Shown piece by piece: positions 1-8,943 of a stretch of DNA of 64,000 nucleotides. Location: contig CP036296.1 of assembly GCA_007751255.1 (NCBI GenBank), forward strand, positions 248,001-312,000, read 5' to 3'. Every line of letters begins with the position of its first letter. Positions within the stretch are counted from its first letter, which is position 1. This stretch comes from Engelhardtia mirabilis. Lineage in GTDB: Bacteria > Planctomycetota > UBA1135 > GCA-002686595. The translations under genes and the position numbers were made by a program. The notes beneath the pieces are model-generated. The model was given only the letters and a program-made list of their open reading frames with translations, had not been told where the DNA came from and searched no databases.

Positions 1-1154
1 TTCGCGTCCATGTCGACCCAGTAGCCCAGTTGGTCGCCGGGGCCGAGGTCCGGCGCGGCGAAGTGACTCGTCTCGACCCAGCCGGATGGGGACAGCTCGA
101 ACACGTAGGCGCTGCCCGAATTGGAGCCCGCGAAGTCGGAATACTCCGCGCCGATGACCGCCCGCCCCTGCTCCACGTCGAGGCCGAGGCCGAAGTTGTC
201 GCCGGGATGACCGTCGGCGGCGAAGAGTTGCCCGACCTCGTGCCACAGACCGCCCTCGTCGCGCCGGAAGGCGTAGGCCGCGCCGCGCGAGGCGAACTTA
301 CCGTGGGCGCCGACCAGCAGCGTGTCGTCGTCGAGGGCCAGGTCGCCGCCGAAGCGATCGCCTGCGACGGTCGAGGCGGGTGCGAGCTTCTGGCGGAACT
401 CCCAACCGGTGGGGCCCTCTTCGAACAGGTAGACGGCCCCCGAGTCGGAGCCGTTGGCGTCGCTGGTTACGGCCGACACGGCGATGGTCGAGCCCTGGAT
501 GTCGAGCCCCCAACCGAACAGGTCCCCGGGCCCGCCGTCGGGCGCCACGAGCTTGGCCACTTCGACCCAGCTCCCGTCCACAGCACGCTGGTAGACGTAG
601 GCCGCGCCCGAGTCGGCGCCCATGGCGTCCGAGTGCCAGGCGCCGATCACGGCGGTGGTGCCGTCCAGCTCGACCTTGGTGCCAAACTCGTCGCCGGCCT
701 GCAGGTCCGCCGGCACCAGCTTCGCCGTCTGCGTCCAAGCCCCGCCGGCGCGGTCGAAGACGTAAGCGCCGCCCGACTTCGAACCGGCGTCGTCGTCGCG
801 CAGGGAGGTCACGATCGCCGTGTCGCCGTCGAGGGCCAGGCTGGTGCCGAAGCGATCCTCGAAGTCCAGGTCGTCCGGCAGCAGCTTGGCCTCCTGGATC
901 CACCCGTCCGGCGTCCAGGCGAAGGCGTAGGCGGCTCCGGAGCTCTCGCCGGCGTCGTCGTCACCGCGGGCGGCGATCAGGGCCCGCCCCCCTTGCAGCG
1001 CCACGGAGGAGCCGAAGGCGTCCTCGGGAGTCATGTCCGCCGAAGCGAAGGCGTGCATGGCGCAGGGAGCCTGCTGGGCGCCGGCGGAGGTCAACGGCGA
1101 GCCGACGGAGAGTGCGAAGGCGGCGGGCGCGATGATCGACAGGTGAAGGCTCAT
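1..1154 (-). CDS. Secreted FG-GAP (integrin-like) repeat protein, 3' end cut by the window
   Basis: The reading frame starts at ATG 1154 and runs off the left edge, so 384 residues are visible and the C terminus is missing. An N-terminal signal peptide of about 26 residues ends near Ala-Gln-Gln. After it come at least five units of about 60 residues, each following the pattern GDxFGxxVALDG…DDxxGxxSGAAYVF…W…AKL, which is the FG-GAP_2 repeat of predicted extracellular beta-propellers. Repeats of this type are common in surface or secreted proteins of planctomycetes and marine bacteria. A role in adhesion or ligand binding is only inferred. It is divergent from the ELWxTDGT gene at 1397, and the 242 bp between them should hold both promoters. 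Confidence 0.8.
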   Translation of the reverse strand, partial: MSLHLSIIAPAAFALSVGSPLTSAGAQQAPCAMHAFASADMTPEDAFGSSVALQGGRALIAARGDDDAGESSGAAYAFAWTPDGWIQEAKLLPDDLDFEDRFGTSLALDGDTAIVTSLRDDDAGSKSGGAYVFDRAGGAWTQTAKLVPADLQAGDEFGTKVELDGTTAVIGAWHSDAMGADSGAAYVYQRAVDGSWVEVAKLVAPDGGPGDLFGWGLDIQGSTIAVSAVTSDANGSDSGAVYLFEEGPTGWEFRQKLAPASTVAGDRFGGDLALDDDTLLVGAHGKFASRGAAYAFRRDEGGLWHEVGQLFAADGHPGDNFGLGLDVEQGRAVIGAEYSDFAGSNSGSAYVFELSPSGWVETSHFAAPDLGPGDQLGYWVDMDA

Positions 1155-1289
1155 GGGCGGTCGGGGCGGGCTCGAGTACGACGGCTCTGCGTGCCTGGCC
1201 CGTCACATGGCCCACCGAGACCCCAGCGTTACAGGTTTCCCGCTCGAGGCAGGCATGACCGGGGATCAGAGCTTGCGGGGCGGGCTCGG

Positions 1290-1396
1290 AGCTTGACTCG
1301 GTTTGGCGGAAGTAAGCCACACGCCACGCAGCCCCTGCGCGACTACAGTTCGCTGCACTCCTTTGCACTTCCTATGACCTCCAACCCTTACCAACC
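1290..1396 (+). promoter_or_regulatory. Leader region of the first ELWxTDGT gene, similar to that of the second
   Basis: The stretch before the start codon matches 4605-4709 in blocks: GTAAGC(C/G)ACAC, GGCGGA or CGCCGGA just before it, CGACTACAGT, and CC(T/C)T(A/C)ACCAACCATG at the start. The likeness outside the coding region suggests the promoter/leader was copied together with the gene. I cannot pick a clear -35/-10 pair, and there is no strong Shine-Dalgarno sequence before the ATG. Confidence 0.45.
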
Positions 1397-4300
1397 ATGC
1401 TCTGCACTGCGCCGCTGCTCGCCCTCGGCCTGGCCCAACTCCCCCTGGGTGGCACCCTCTTCGTCGACATCGACCCCTCCTCGTATCCGGGGCTGAACGG
1501 GAGCAATCCGAGCGTGCTCGCCTCCGACGGCACGCGGGTCTTCTTCGAGGCCTTCCCGGGCGACCTCTCCGAACCGGGCTTCGACGTCTACGTCACCGAC
1601 GGAACGACCGCGGGAACTGTCCGACTCACTGCCCAGGGGCTCTACACGCACGACGGAGTCATCCTGCCCGGTGGTGACTTCATCTTCGGAGTCGTGGCCG
1701 GTGGTGGCCCGTCGGGTCTGTGGCGCAGCGACGGCACCCCGGCGGGAACCTCGCCGCTGTCTGTCAGCTTGAACGTCGACTCCGGTCAGATGGTTGTCTT
1801 CAACGGTCTGGCCTGGTTCATGGCCGAGGTGCCGAGCGACGGCTACGAGCTGTGGCGCAGCGATGGAACCGTGGCCGGGACCCAGTTGTTCCAGTCTTTC
1901 ATTCCCGGCAGCACAGACGGTGTCGAGGAGATCTTCGCCAGTGATACACACGTCTACGTGTTCGGCGGGGACAAGTCCCTCGGCACCTACGGCCTGTGGG
2001 CCACGGACGGCGTTCAACCGGCGACTCTGATCCGTGCCTTCGACAACGCGCTAGCGTGGAAGTCCTTCAAGCACACCGCTGCGGTGGGCGGGCGCGTGGT
2101 GTTCGACGTGGTCGGCCCCGCGCCCGAACACGGTTGGTGGGCCAGCGACGGCACGCCGGCAGGCACGGTGCAGCTCGAGTCCACGAATCTGGCGGCCTGG
2201 GCCGCGGAAGCGGGAGGCAAGCTCTACTTCGCCGGTGGTCCGACCGGTGCGCGTCTGCGGGTGACCGACGGAACGGTGGCGGGAACCTCCGAGGTGAACA
2301 CCCAGACCTCCGTGGGCGGTCAGCAGGTGACGTTCACGCCAGGAGTCGATGCGGGCGGCAAGTTGACCTACAGCGGCGTGTTCCCCGGGGCGGGGGTCGA
2401 GTTGTGCGCGACGGACGGGACGACTGTCGAGCTGCTGAGTGATCTGGACCCCGGCACCGCGTCGTCCACTCCGGACGGCCTCGCCGTCTCGGGCGGCAAG
2501 TTGTACTTCGTGACCGACGCGGGTCTGTCGAGTCGGCAGCTGTGGTCGAGCGCCACGGACGGATCCGGCGCGGCGCCGGTATCGAACCTCGAGACCGGCA
2601 CCGACGGGATGGGCTTCGGCGACACGCCGGAGTTGTCGCCCGCGGCCGCGGGCGTCGTGTTTCCCTATGCGGACTACCTGACGGGTGAGGAGCTGTTCAC
2701 CTCAGACGGGCTGTCGACCGACCTCCTGATCAACGTCAATGACGACGAGTTCTTCGCCGCCAGCTCGGACCCGCGCTTCCTGACGCGCCTTTGGGGCCAC
2801 GTCTACTTCGCTGCCCGTGGTGCCGAGCAGGGCGACGAGCTGTGGCGCACCGATGGCACGGTCGAGGGCACCCTTCTGGTCGCTGATATCAACCCCGGAC
2901 CCGGCGACGCCACTCCCAGCAAGATGACGGCGATCGGCGATCGGATCGTGTTCAGAGCCCGCCGACCGGATGTCGGCTACGAGCTCTGGGGTACTTCGGG
3001 CGATCAAGCGTCGACCGAGTTGTTGGCGGACATCGCCCCGGGGCCGGACAGCTCCTTCTTGACCGAGCTCGTGCGCTTCAACGACCGGATCTACTTCGTG
3101 GCGCGGCCAGACCTCGAGCAGCAGCTCTGGTCCACCGACGGCACGGTGGCGGGTACCAGCAAGTGCTTCGACCTCTACCAGTCGTCGATCGAGCCTCGCC
3201 TGGCGCGCCTGGGGGATCGGCTCTTGACTCTGGCCCGACTGGACACGCATCCACTCGGGATCGAGCTTTGCAGCTCGGACGGCACCTTGGCCGGCACGCA
3301 AGTCCTCGCGGACCTCTCGCCGGGCCTGGGCAACAGCAGGGTCCCCGAGCTGGTGGTGGCCGAGTCACAGGCGTTCTTCAACTTCAGCAAGGACTCCAGC
3401 TCCGTGATCGAGGGGCTCTACCGCACCGACGGCACGCCGGCGGGCACCGTGGCCTTGACCGATGAGGTTGTCGGGCCCTTCGGTCCCAGCCTGTTGACCG
3501 TGTTGGGGGATGAGTTGGTCTTCCGGGCTTCGACGGACGGCATCGTCACGCAGGCCTGGCTGACGGACGGAACCTTCGCGAACACGCGACCCTTGGTCGA
3601 TCCGGCCGGTAGTCAGCAACCGGGAGAGCCCCTGCAGTTCCGAGTGTCCGGGGGCGTGCTCTTCTTCACGGCCTCGTCGCTGTCGAGCGGATCCGCCGAG
3701 TTGTGGACCTACGAGCCGATCGGCGGCCAGGTCACGAAGGTCTACGCTTCGAACGTCTTCGGCTCGGCTGCGTCCTTGGGAGAGTTTTGGGCGCCGGCCG
3801 ACGACGGACGGGTCTTGTTCCAGTTCGACGCCGGCGACGGCAAGGGCGTCGAGCTGTGGACCAGCGACGGCACGCCGTCTGGCACCCAGGCCGTCGCCGA
3901 CATCTCGCCGGGCGCCGGCGACGGTGATCCCAAGGTGGGCGCGCAGGTCGGATCGCACGTGGTCTTCACCGCAGGCGACCCCGAGCACGGCAGCGAGTTG
4001 CACGCGATCTCGACCGCCGACATCGGCGGCTGGGCGGTGACCGAGGTGGGTGAGGGCTGCGCCGGGATCTCAGGCACCCCGCGACTCAGCGGCGCCGGTG
4101 CGCCGGTCTTGGGCTCGAGCTTCGATCTCGTCGTCAGCGGTGGCGAACCGGCGTCCGTGGCGCTCGTGTTCTTCGGGAGCGCTTTCACGAGTCCCGCACC
4201 CTTGGGTTCCTGCGGTGTGTTCGTGAACGCGCCGACCTACTTCGAGACGCTCGCGACGGACGCCAGCGGCTCAGGCGTGCTGCCCGGGGCGATCCCGGCC

Positions 4301-4417
4301 GACCCGGCGTTGATCGAGGCCACGGTCTGGTTCCAAGCCCTGGCCGTGGGGTTCGGAGGTCCGTTCCTGGGGCTCGGCGCCACGAGCAACGCGCTCGAGG
4401 TCGTCGTCGGACCCTGA
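1397..4417 (+). CDS. Secreted ELWxTDGT repeat protein (1006 aa), first of a tandem pair
   Basis: An N-terminal hydrophobic segment (residues 1-20) suggests secretion. The body carries more than ten copies of the ELWxTDGTxxGT motif (for example LWRSDGTPAGT, ELWRTDGTVEGT, ELWTSDGTPSGT) spaced at about 45-70 residues. These repeats are predicted to form beta-propeller-like blades in large extracellular bacterial proteins. The last ~110 residues form a separate domain ending SNALEVVVGP, which recurs in four other proteins of this window and may be a surface-sorting or anchoring module. The start is the ATG at 1397, since it aligns exactly with the paralogue's start and the leader sequences are similar. 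Function is unknown; adhesion or glycan binding is a guess. Confidence 0.85.
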   Translation: MLCTAPLLALGLAQLPLGGTLFVDIDPSSYPGLNGSNPSVLASDGTRVFFEAFPGDLSEPGFDVYVTDGTTAGTVRLTAQGLYTHDGVILPGGDFIFGVVAGGGPSGLWRSDGTPAGTSPLSVSLNVDSGQMVVFNGLAWFMAEVPSDGYELWRSDGTVAGTQLFQSFIPGSTDGVEEIFASDTHVYVFGGDKSLGTYGLWATDGVQPATLIRAFDNALAWKSFKHTAAVGGRVVFDVVGPAPEHGWWASDGTPAGTVQLESTNLAAWAAEAGGKLYFAGGPTGARLRVTDGTVAGTSEVNTQTSVGGQQVTFTPGVDAGGKLTYSGVFPGAGVELCATDGTTVELLSDLDPGTASSTPDGLAVSGGKLYFVTDAGLSSRQLWSSATDGSGAAPVSNLETGTDGMGFGDTPELSPAAAGVVFPYADYLTGEELFTSDGLSTDLLINVNDDEFFAASSDPRFLTRLWGHVYFAARGAEQGDELWRTDGTVEGTLLVADINPGPGDATPSKMTAIGDRIVFRARRPDVGYELWGTSGDQASTELLADIAPGPDSSFLTELVRFNDRIYFVARPDLEQQLWSTDGTVAGTSKCFDLYQSSIEPRLARLGDRLLTLARLDTHPLGIELCSSDGTLAGTQVLADLSPGLGNSRVPELVVAESQAFFNFSKDSSSVIEGLYRTDGTPAGTVALTDEVVGPFGPSLLTVLGDELVFRASTDGIVTQAWLTDGTFANTRPLVDPAGSQQPGEPLQFRVSGGVLFFTASSLSSGSAELWTYEPIGGQVTKVYASNVFGSAASLGEFWAPADDGRVLFQFDAGDGKGVELWTSDGTPSGTQAVADISPGAGDGDPKVGAQVGSHVVFTAGDPEHGSELHAISTADIGGWAVTEVGEGCAGISGTPRLSGAGAPVLGSSFDLVVSGGEPASVALVFFGSAFTSPAPLGSCGVFVNAPTYFETLATDASGSGVLPGAIPADPALIEATVWFQALAVGFGGPFLGLGATSNALEVVVGP

Positions 4418-4481
4418 GGGACTCCTCGGACTGATGCCGTCGCGGGCCTGCGCGGCCGCGGCTGGCCCGCTCGGGCACCGA

Positions 4482-4514
4482 CGCGGCGAGACTTCCCTCG
4501 GGGGTCTCGCCGCG
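4482..4514 (+). terminator. Stem-loop terminator after the first ELWxTDGT gene
   Basis: A perfect 11-bp stem, CGCGGCGAGAC paired with GTCTCGCCGCG, around an 11-base loop, 65 bp past the stop. There is no clear T-run. A near-identical hairpin follows the paralogue. Confidence 0.6.
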
Positions 4515-4604
4515 GAGCCTCGAGGCACGACTGCCATGGGACCCTCGACGGGTGAAGCGGAATCGCGGACGAACCTCGCAGGCAGATGGCCATCGTCGGG
4601 CGGA

Positions 4605-4709
4605 CGCGATCGGTTCGCCGGACGTAAGCGACACCCCACACGGGCCCAGGCCCGACTACAGTCCGGACGGCGTATCTCGACTCCCCACGACCAATAGCCC
4701 TCACCAACC
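4605..4709 (+). promoter_or_regulatory. Leader region of the second ELWxTDGT gene, similar to that of the first
   Basis: Shares the same ordered blocks with 1290-1396 (GTAAGCGACAC, CGACTACAGT, CTCACCAACCATG). This supports duplication of the gene together with its promoter and suggests the two copies keep similar control. Confidence 0.45.
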
Positions 4710-7700
4710 ATGCTTTGCCCTGCGTCGGTCCTGCTCCTCGGCCTAGCACCGCTGCCCCTGGACGACACCCTCTTCGTCGACCTCGACGCGACCCTGATCC
4801 CGGGTCAGAACGGGAGCTCGCCGCGGGTGCTCGCCGCCGACGGCGCGCGGGTCTTCTTCGAGGCGGGGCAGAGCCCCTACTCCAACCTCTACGTCACCGA
4901 CGGAACCGCGGCGGGAACCGTCCAGCTCACCTCCCAGACGATCGCGATCACGGACGGCGTGCTCCTGCCCGGTGGTGACTTCGTCTTCGGAGTCGGCTTC
5001 CCCGCAGCGGAGCTGTGGCGCAGCGACGGTACACCGGCCGGTACCGGGGCGCTCTCGACCGGCCTGCTCAGCGCCCCCGAGGACCTGGTCGCTTTCGGGG
5101 GTCAGGTTTGGTTTAGGGCCAACACTCCGGGCGAGGGCTACGAGCTTTGGCGCAGCGATGGAACCGCTGTCGGGACCCAGGTCTTCCAGACCTTCAACCC
5201 TGGGCTCGCCTCCGGCGTCCAAGCCGTCTTCGCCGGCGACGCGCACCTCTATCTGCACGGGGGCGACAGCAGTCAGGGCACCTTCGGCCTGTGGGCCACC
5301 GACGGCGTTCAACCGGCGACATTCCTGCACGCTTGGAACAGCGTGTCAGCCTTTGACTCCTTCAAGAAGACCGCTGCCGTGGCTGGGCGCGTGGTGTTCG
5401 ACGTGGTCGGCTCCGCGGCTGATCGCGGTTGGTGGGCCAGCGACGGAACGTCGGGCGGCACGATTCAGCTCGAGTCGACGGCCATCACGGCCTGGACCGC
5501 GTCGGCGGGCGGCAAGCTCTACTTCGCCGGCGGCCCGACCGGTGCGCGCCTGCGGGTGACCGACGGGACCCTGGCGGGGACCGCCCAGGTCAACACCCAG
5601 ACCTCCGCGGGCGGCCAGCAGGTGACCTTCACGCCGGGCGTCGAGGTCGGCGGCAAGCTGGCCTACGGCGGCGTGTTCCCGGGCGCGGGGACCGAGCTGT
5701 GCACGACGGACGGCGCGACCGTCGACCTCTTGGCCGATGTGGTGCCGGGCAGTGCGCCCTCCAGCCCGGACGGTCTCACCCTCTCGGGCGGCAAGTTGTT
5801 CTTCGTGACCGGCGCGGATCCGTCGGGACAGCAGTTGTGGTCGAGCGCCCCCGATGGCTCCGGCGCCGCGCAGGTCTCGTCCCTCGCAACCGGCGAGTTC
5901 GGCGAGGGCTTCGGCGATCTGCCGCGGTTGTGGCCCACGGCCACGGGCGTGGTCTTCGTCTACGCGGACTTCTTGAAGGGTGAAGAGGTGTTCACCTCCG
6001 ATGGGCTCTCGACCGACGTCCTGCTCAACATCGGCGCGGACGAGATCGAGGCCGTCAGCTCGGATCCGCGCTTCTTGACGCGCCTCGGAGGCCACGTCTA
6101 CTTCGCCGCCAGGGACGCGGTGGCGGGCGACGAGTTGTGGCGCACGGACGGCACCACCGAGGGCACGGAGCTCGTGGTCGAGGTCAACCCCGGCGCCGGC
6201 GGCTCGACGCCCAACAGCATGGTCGCCATCGGCGATCGCATCGTGTTCTCGGCCTACCGGCCCGACACGGGCTTCGAGCTGTGGTCGACCGCGGGCGACC
6301 AGGCCTCGACCGAGCTGCTCGTCGATATCGCGCCCGGACCGACCAGCTCCTACCCCGCCTACTTCGTGCGCTCGGGCGACCGGCTCTACTTCATCGCGCG
6401 ATCGAACGACGTCCAGCAGCTGTGGTACACCGACGGCACGACTGCGGGCACCGCCAAGGCCTTCGACCTCTATTCGACGGCGTCGCCGACGTTCATCGCG
6501 CCGCGCCTGGCACGCCTGGGAGACCGGCTCCTCGTCCTGGCGGACCTGGGCCAGGGTCTCGGGATCGAACCGTGCAGCACCGACGGCACCCTGGCCGGGA
6601 CCCAGGTCCTCGCGGACATCTCGAGCGGCGCGCTGAGCACTCCGGTCCCCGAGTTGGTGGTGGCCGGATCGCAGGCGTTCTTCAGCGTCTCCAGCATCAC
6701 CGTCGGTCAGGCGCTCTACCGCACCGACGGGACGCCCGCCGGCACGCTCGCGCTGACCGACTCGGTCGTCGGGCCCTTCCAGCCGGACCTGTTGACGGCG
6801 GTGGGGGACGAACTCGCCTTCCGCGCACAGGGGACTGGCATCTTCGACGAGGCCTGGCTGACCGACGGCACCGCCGCGGGCACGGGCCTGTTGGTCGACC
6901 CGGCCAGTGGGCAAGAGGCCGGAGTGCCCCAGCAGTTCCAAGTCTCCGGGGGCGTGCTGTTCTTCACCGCGTCCACGCCGTCCATCGCGACCGCGGAGTT
7001 GTGGACCTACGAGCCGACCAGCGGCCAGGTCACCCAGGCCTTCGCCTCGACGGTGTGGGGCTCGGGTCCGTCCCTGCGGCAGATGTGGGCGCCCTCCGAC
7101 GACGGACGGGTGCTGTTCAGCTTCAACGCCGGGGACGGCACGGGCATCGAGCCGTGGACCAGCGACGGCACCCCGGCGGGCACGCAGCTCGTCGCCGACA
7201 TCGCGGACGGCTTCGGCGACAGCGAGCCGACGGTGGGCGCGCGGATCGGCTCGACGGTGCTGTTCAGCGCGGGCGAGCCCGAGCACGGCATCGAGCTCCA
7301 TGCGGTCTCGACCGCGGACGTCGGCGGTTGGGCCGTGACCGAGGTGGGCGAGGGCTGCGCCGGGATCTCCGCCAGCCCGCGCCTGGGTGGCGCGGGTGCA
7401 CCGGTCCTGGGCTCGAGCTTCGACCTGGTGGTCGACGGCGGTGAGCCCGCCTCCCTGGCGCTGCTGTTCTTCGGGACCGCCTTCGCGGGGCCGGCACCCC
7501 TGGGGACCTGCGGCGTGCTGGTGAGCGGGCCGACCTACCTGGCCACGGTGGCTACCGATGCCACCGGTTCGGGTGCCCTGCCGCTGGCGATCCCCGCCGA
7601 CCCGGCGCTGATCGAGGCCACGGTCTGGTTCCAGTCCCTGGCCGTCGGCATCGGAGGTCCGTTCCTGGGTCTCGGCGCCACGAGCAACGCGCTCGAGGTC

Positions 7701-7715
7701 GTCGTCGGACCCTGA
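4710..7715 (+). CDS. Secreted ELWxTDGT repeat protein (1001 aa), second of a tandem pair
   Basis: Paralogue of the gene at 1397, collinear along its whole length and with long stretches of identical residues, so this is a tandem duplication. It has a hydrophobic N terminus (residues 1-17) and a body of ELWxTDGT motifs (ELWRSDGTPAGT, ELWRTDGTTEGT, LWYTDGTTAGT). The C-terminal ~110-residue domain ends SNALEVVVGP, as in the first copy. Differences are small insertions and deletions and many substitutions, so the duplication is not recent. Both copies have a stem-loop terminator of their own and look independently transcribed. Likely extracellular; ligand unknown. Confidence 0.85.
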   Translation: MLCPASVLLLGLAPLPLDDTLFVDLDATLIPGQNGSSPRVLAADGARVFFEAGQSPYSNLYVTDGTAAGTVQLTSQTIAITDGVLLPGGDFVFGVGFPAAELWRSDGTPAGTGALSTGLLSAPEDLVAFGGQVWFRANTPGEGYELWRSDGTAVGTQVFQTFNPGLASGVQAVFAGDAHLYLHGGDSSQGTFGLWATDGVQPATFLHAWNSVSAFDSFKKTAAVAGRVVFDVVGSAADRGWWASDGTSGGTIQLESTAITAWTASAGGKLYFAGGPTGARLRVTDGTLAGTAQVNTQTSAGGQQVTFTPGVEVGGKLAYGGVFPGAGTELCTTDGATVDLLADVVPGSAPSSPDGLTLSGGKLFFVTGADPSGQQLWSSAPDGSGAAQVSSLATGEFGEGFGDLPRLWPTATGVVFVYADFLKGEEVFTSDGLSTDVLLNIGADEIEAVSSDPRFLTRLGGHVYFAARDAVAGDELWRTDGTTEGTELVVEVNPGAGGSTPNSMVAIGDRIVFSAYRPDTGFELWSTAGDQASTELLVDIAPGPTSSYPAYFVRSGDRLYFIARSNDVQQLWYTDGTTAGTAKAFDLYSTASPTFIAPRLARLGDRLLVLADLGQGLGIEPCSTDGTLAGTQVLADISSGALSTPVPELVVAGSQAFFSVSSITVGQALYRTDGTPAGTLALTDSVVGPFQPDLLTAVGDELAFRAQGTGIFDEAWLTDGTAAGTGLLVDPASGQEAGVPQQFQVSGGVLFFTASTPSIATAELWTYEPTSGQVTQAFASTVWGSGPSLRQMWAPSDDGRVLFSFNAGDGTGIEPWTSDGTPAGTQLVADIADGFGDSEPTVGARIGSTVLFSAGEPEHGIELHAVSTADVGGWAVTEVGEGCAGISASPRLGGAGAPVLGSSFDLVVDGGEPASLALLFFGTAFAGPAPLGTCGVLVSGPTYLATVATDATGSGALPLAIPADPALIEATVWFQSLAVGIGGPFLGLGATSNALEVVVGP

Positions 7716-7761
7716 GAGCTGCTGCGGCAGCACGGCCACGAACCAGCGCAGTAGGCAGTGA

Positions 7762-7801
7762 GCGCGGCGAGGCTTCCCCCTCCAGGGAGCCCTCGCCGCG
7801 C
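7762..7801. terminator. Stem-loop terminator between convergent genes
   Basis: Perfect 11-bp stem GCGCGGCGAGG / CCTCGCCGCGC around a loop of about 18 bases. It sits between the ELWxTDGT gene (stop 7715) and the convergent gene ending at 7807, so it may serve both strands. It resembles the hairpin at 4482. Confidence 0.6.
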
Positions 7802-7806
7802 CTCAA

Positions 7807-8943
7807 TCAGTCCCGAGCAGCGCCGGTCCCTCGCAGGGCCAGGCGCACCGCCGAGGGAATCGGTGGGAAGGGTACGGAGAAGTGCCAGGCGACGAAGTCG
7901 TCGGGGTTCCAGCCCTCCGCGCGGATCGAATGGCGGAGCAGGCCCGCGAGCATGGGCGCCCGTTTGACGCGCAGGGCGGCCAGTCCGCCTTCGACTCGAT
8001 CGACGGAGATGGGGAGCATCAGGTCGAGTCCCACGGGTGCGCCCGTGAGCAGGCCGACCACATCCAGGACCGGCTCCGTCTGGTGCACGAGATCACGGTG
8101 CAAGAGCGCCACGAACTCGAAGTCCTCCTCCGGCGTCGAGACGGGCACGCGCAGTTGCAGACCCCGGGCGGCGGCCCGGGGGCCGTAGGTGGCCCGCTGG
8201 CCGTAGACGCAGTCCACCTGACCGGCGAGACCCACGTCGCGCCCCCGCAGGAGATAGCGCTGGTTGGTGCCGGTGCCCTCGGACTCGACCTCGGGCAGGG
8301 GCTGGCTGCAGAACTCCGCCAGCAGCGGCGCGCCGCCCATCTCGGCGGGCGGCGGAACCAGGGGCTCGCGGCGCGGCTCGTCGAGATTCGACTCGGCGGA
8401 GCGATCGAGCAGGCACCAGCGCACGTCGCTGCGGATGCAGCGGAAGCCCAACAGGCCGCCGAGCTCGAGGGCGACCAGCGACTCGTCAGCGGTCTGCCCG
8501 GGCGCCGCGATCAACGCCGCGATCTGGGTCGACGTCTGGGCTCCCCAGGTGGCGCGGTTGCCGAGGAAGGCCTGCTTGCGGTGTTGCTGCAGGACCTCGT
8601 CGTCCACGTGGGCCGGATCGAGGCACTGGGCGAGCACGTCGAGGGTCGCGCGGTCTCCCGCGTGGCGGTCGACCATCAGGTCGAAGGCCGACAGCGCCTG
8701 TTCGACCCGCGCCCGGGCCTCCTCGGTCCCGCGGGCTCCGATCGCTTCGCACAGCATTCGCCTTCCCGCTGGTCCGGGGAGGAACCTCAGCGCCTCGACG
8801 TCATTGTCGGACTCGACCAGGCGCGAGACCTTCCAGGCCAAGTTCTTGTCGAGCCCGAAGCCGCGCGCGACGGTCTGCGGACGCGAAGGGTCACCCCCCG
8901 CGCCGACCAACATGGCCCTCAGGGCGCTTCTTAAACCGCCCAC
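7807..8943 (-). CDS. Hypothetical protein with a possible N-terminal helix-turn-helix
   Basis: I do not recognise a family with certainty. The credible coding part begins near GTG 8943. The frame stays open upstream to 9297, but that part has lower G+C and an improbable composition (Thr/Ser/Arg-rich), so it is more likely leader. Near the N terminus, a segment of the type VARGFGLDKNLAWKVSRL looks like the recognition part of a helix-turn-helix. The remaining ~300 residues are mixed alpha/beta, with no signal peptide and no membrane segment, so the product is cytoplasmic. A transcription regulator is a possibility only. It is convergent with the ELWxTDGT gene and shares its terminator hairpin. 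The start is uncertain. Confidence 0.6.
   Translation of the reverse strand: MGGLRSALRAMLVGAGGDPSRPQTVARGFGLDKNLAWKVSRLVESDNDVEALRFLPGPAGRRMLCEAIGARGTEEARARVEQALSAFDLMVDRHAGDRATLDVLAQCLDPAHVDDEVLQQHRKQAFLGNRATWGAQTSTQIAALIAAPGQTADESLVALELGGLLGFRCIRSDVRWCLLDRSAESNLDEPRREPLVPPPAEMGGAPLLAEFCSQPLPEVESEGTGTNQRYLLRGRDVGLAGQVDCVYGQRATYGPRAAARGLQLRVPVSTPEEDFEFVALLHRDLVHQTEPVLDVVGLLTGAPVGLDLMLPISVDRVEGGLAALRVKRAPMLAGLLRHSIRAEGWNPDDFVAWHFSVPFPPIPSAVRLALRGTGAARD

Noticed and set aside
5346-7739. Long minus-strand frame antisense to the second ELWxTDGT gene
   Set aside because: Composition is Arg/Ala/Gly-rich and unlike a protein; the plus-strand gene is certain. Similar antisense frames over other genes were rejected for the same reason.
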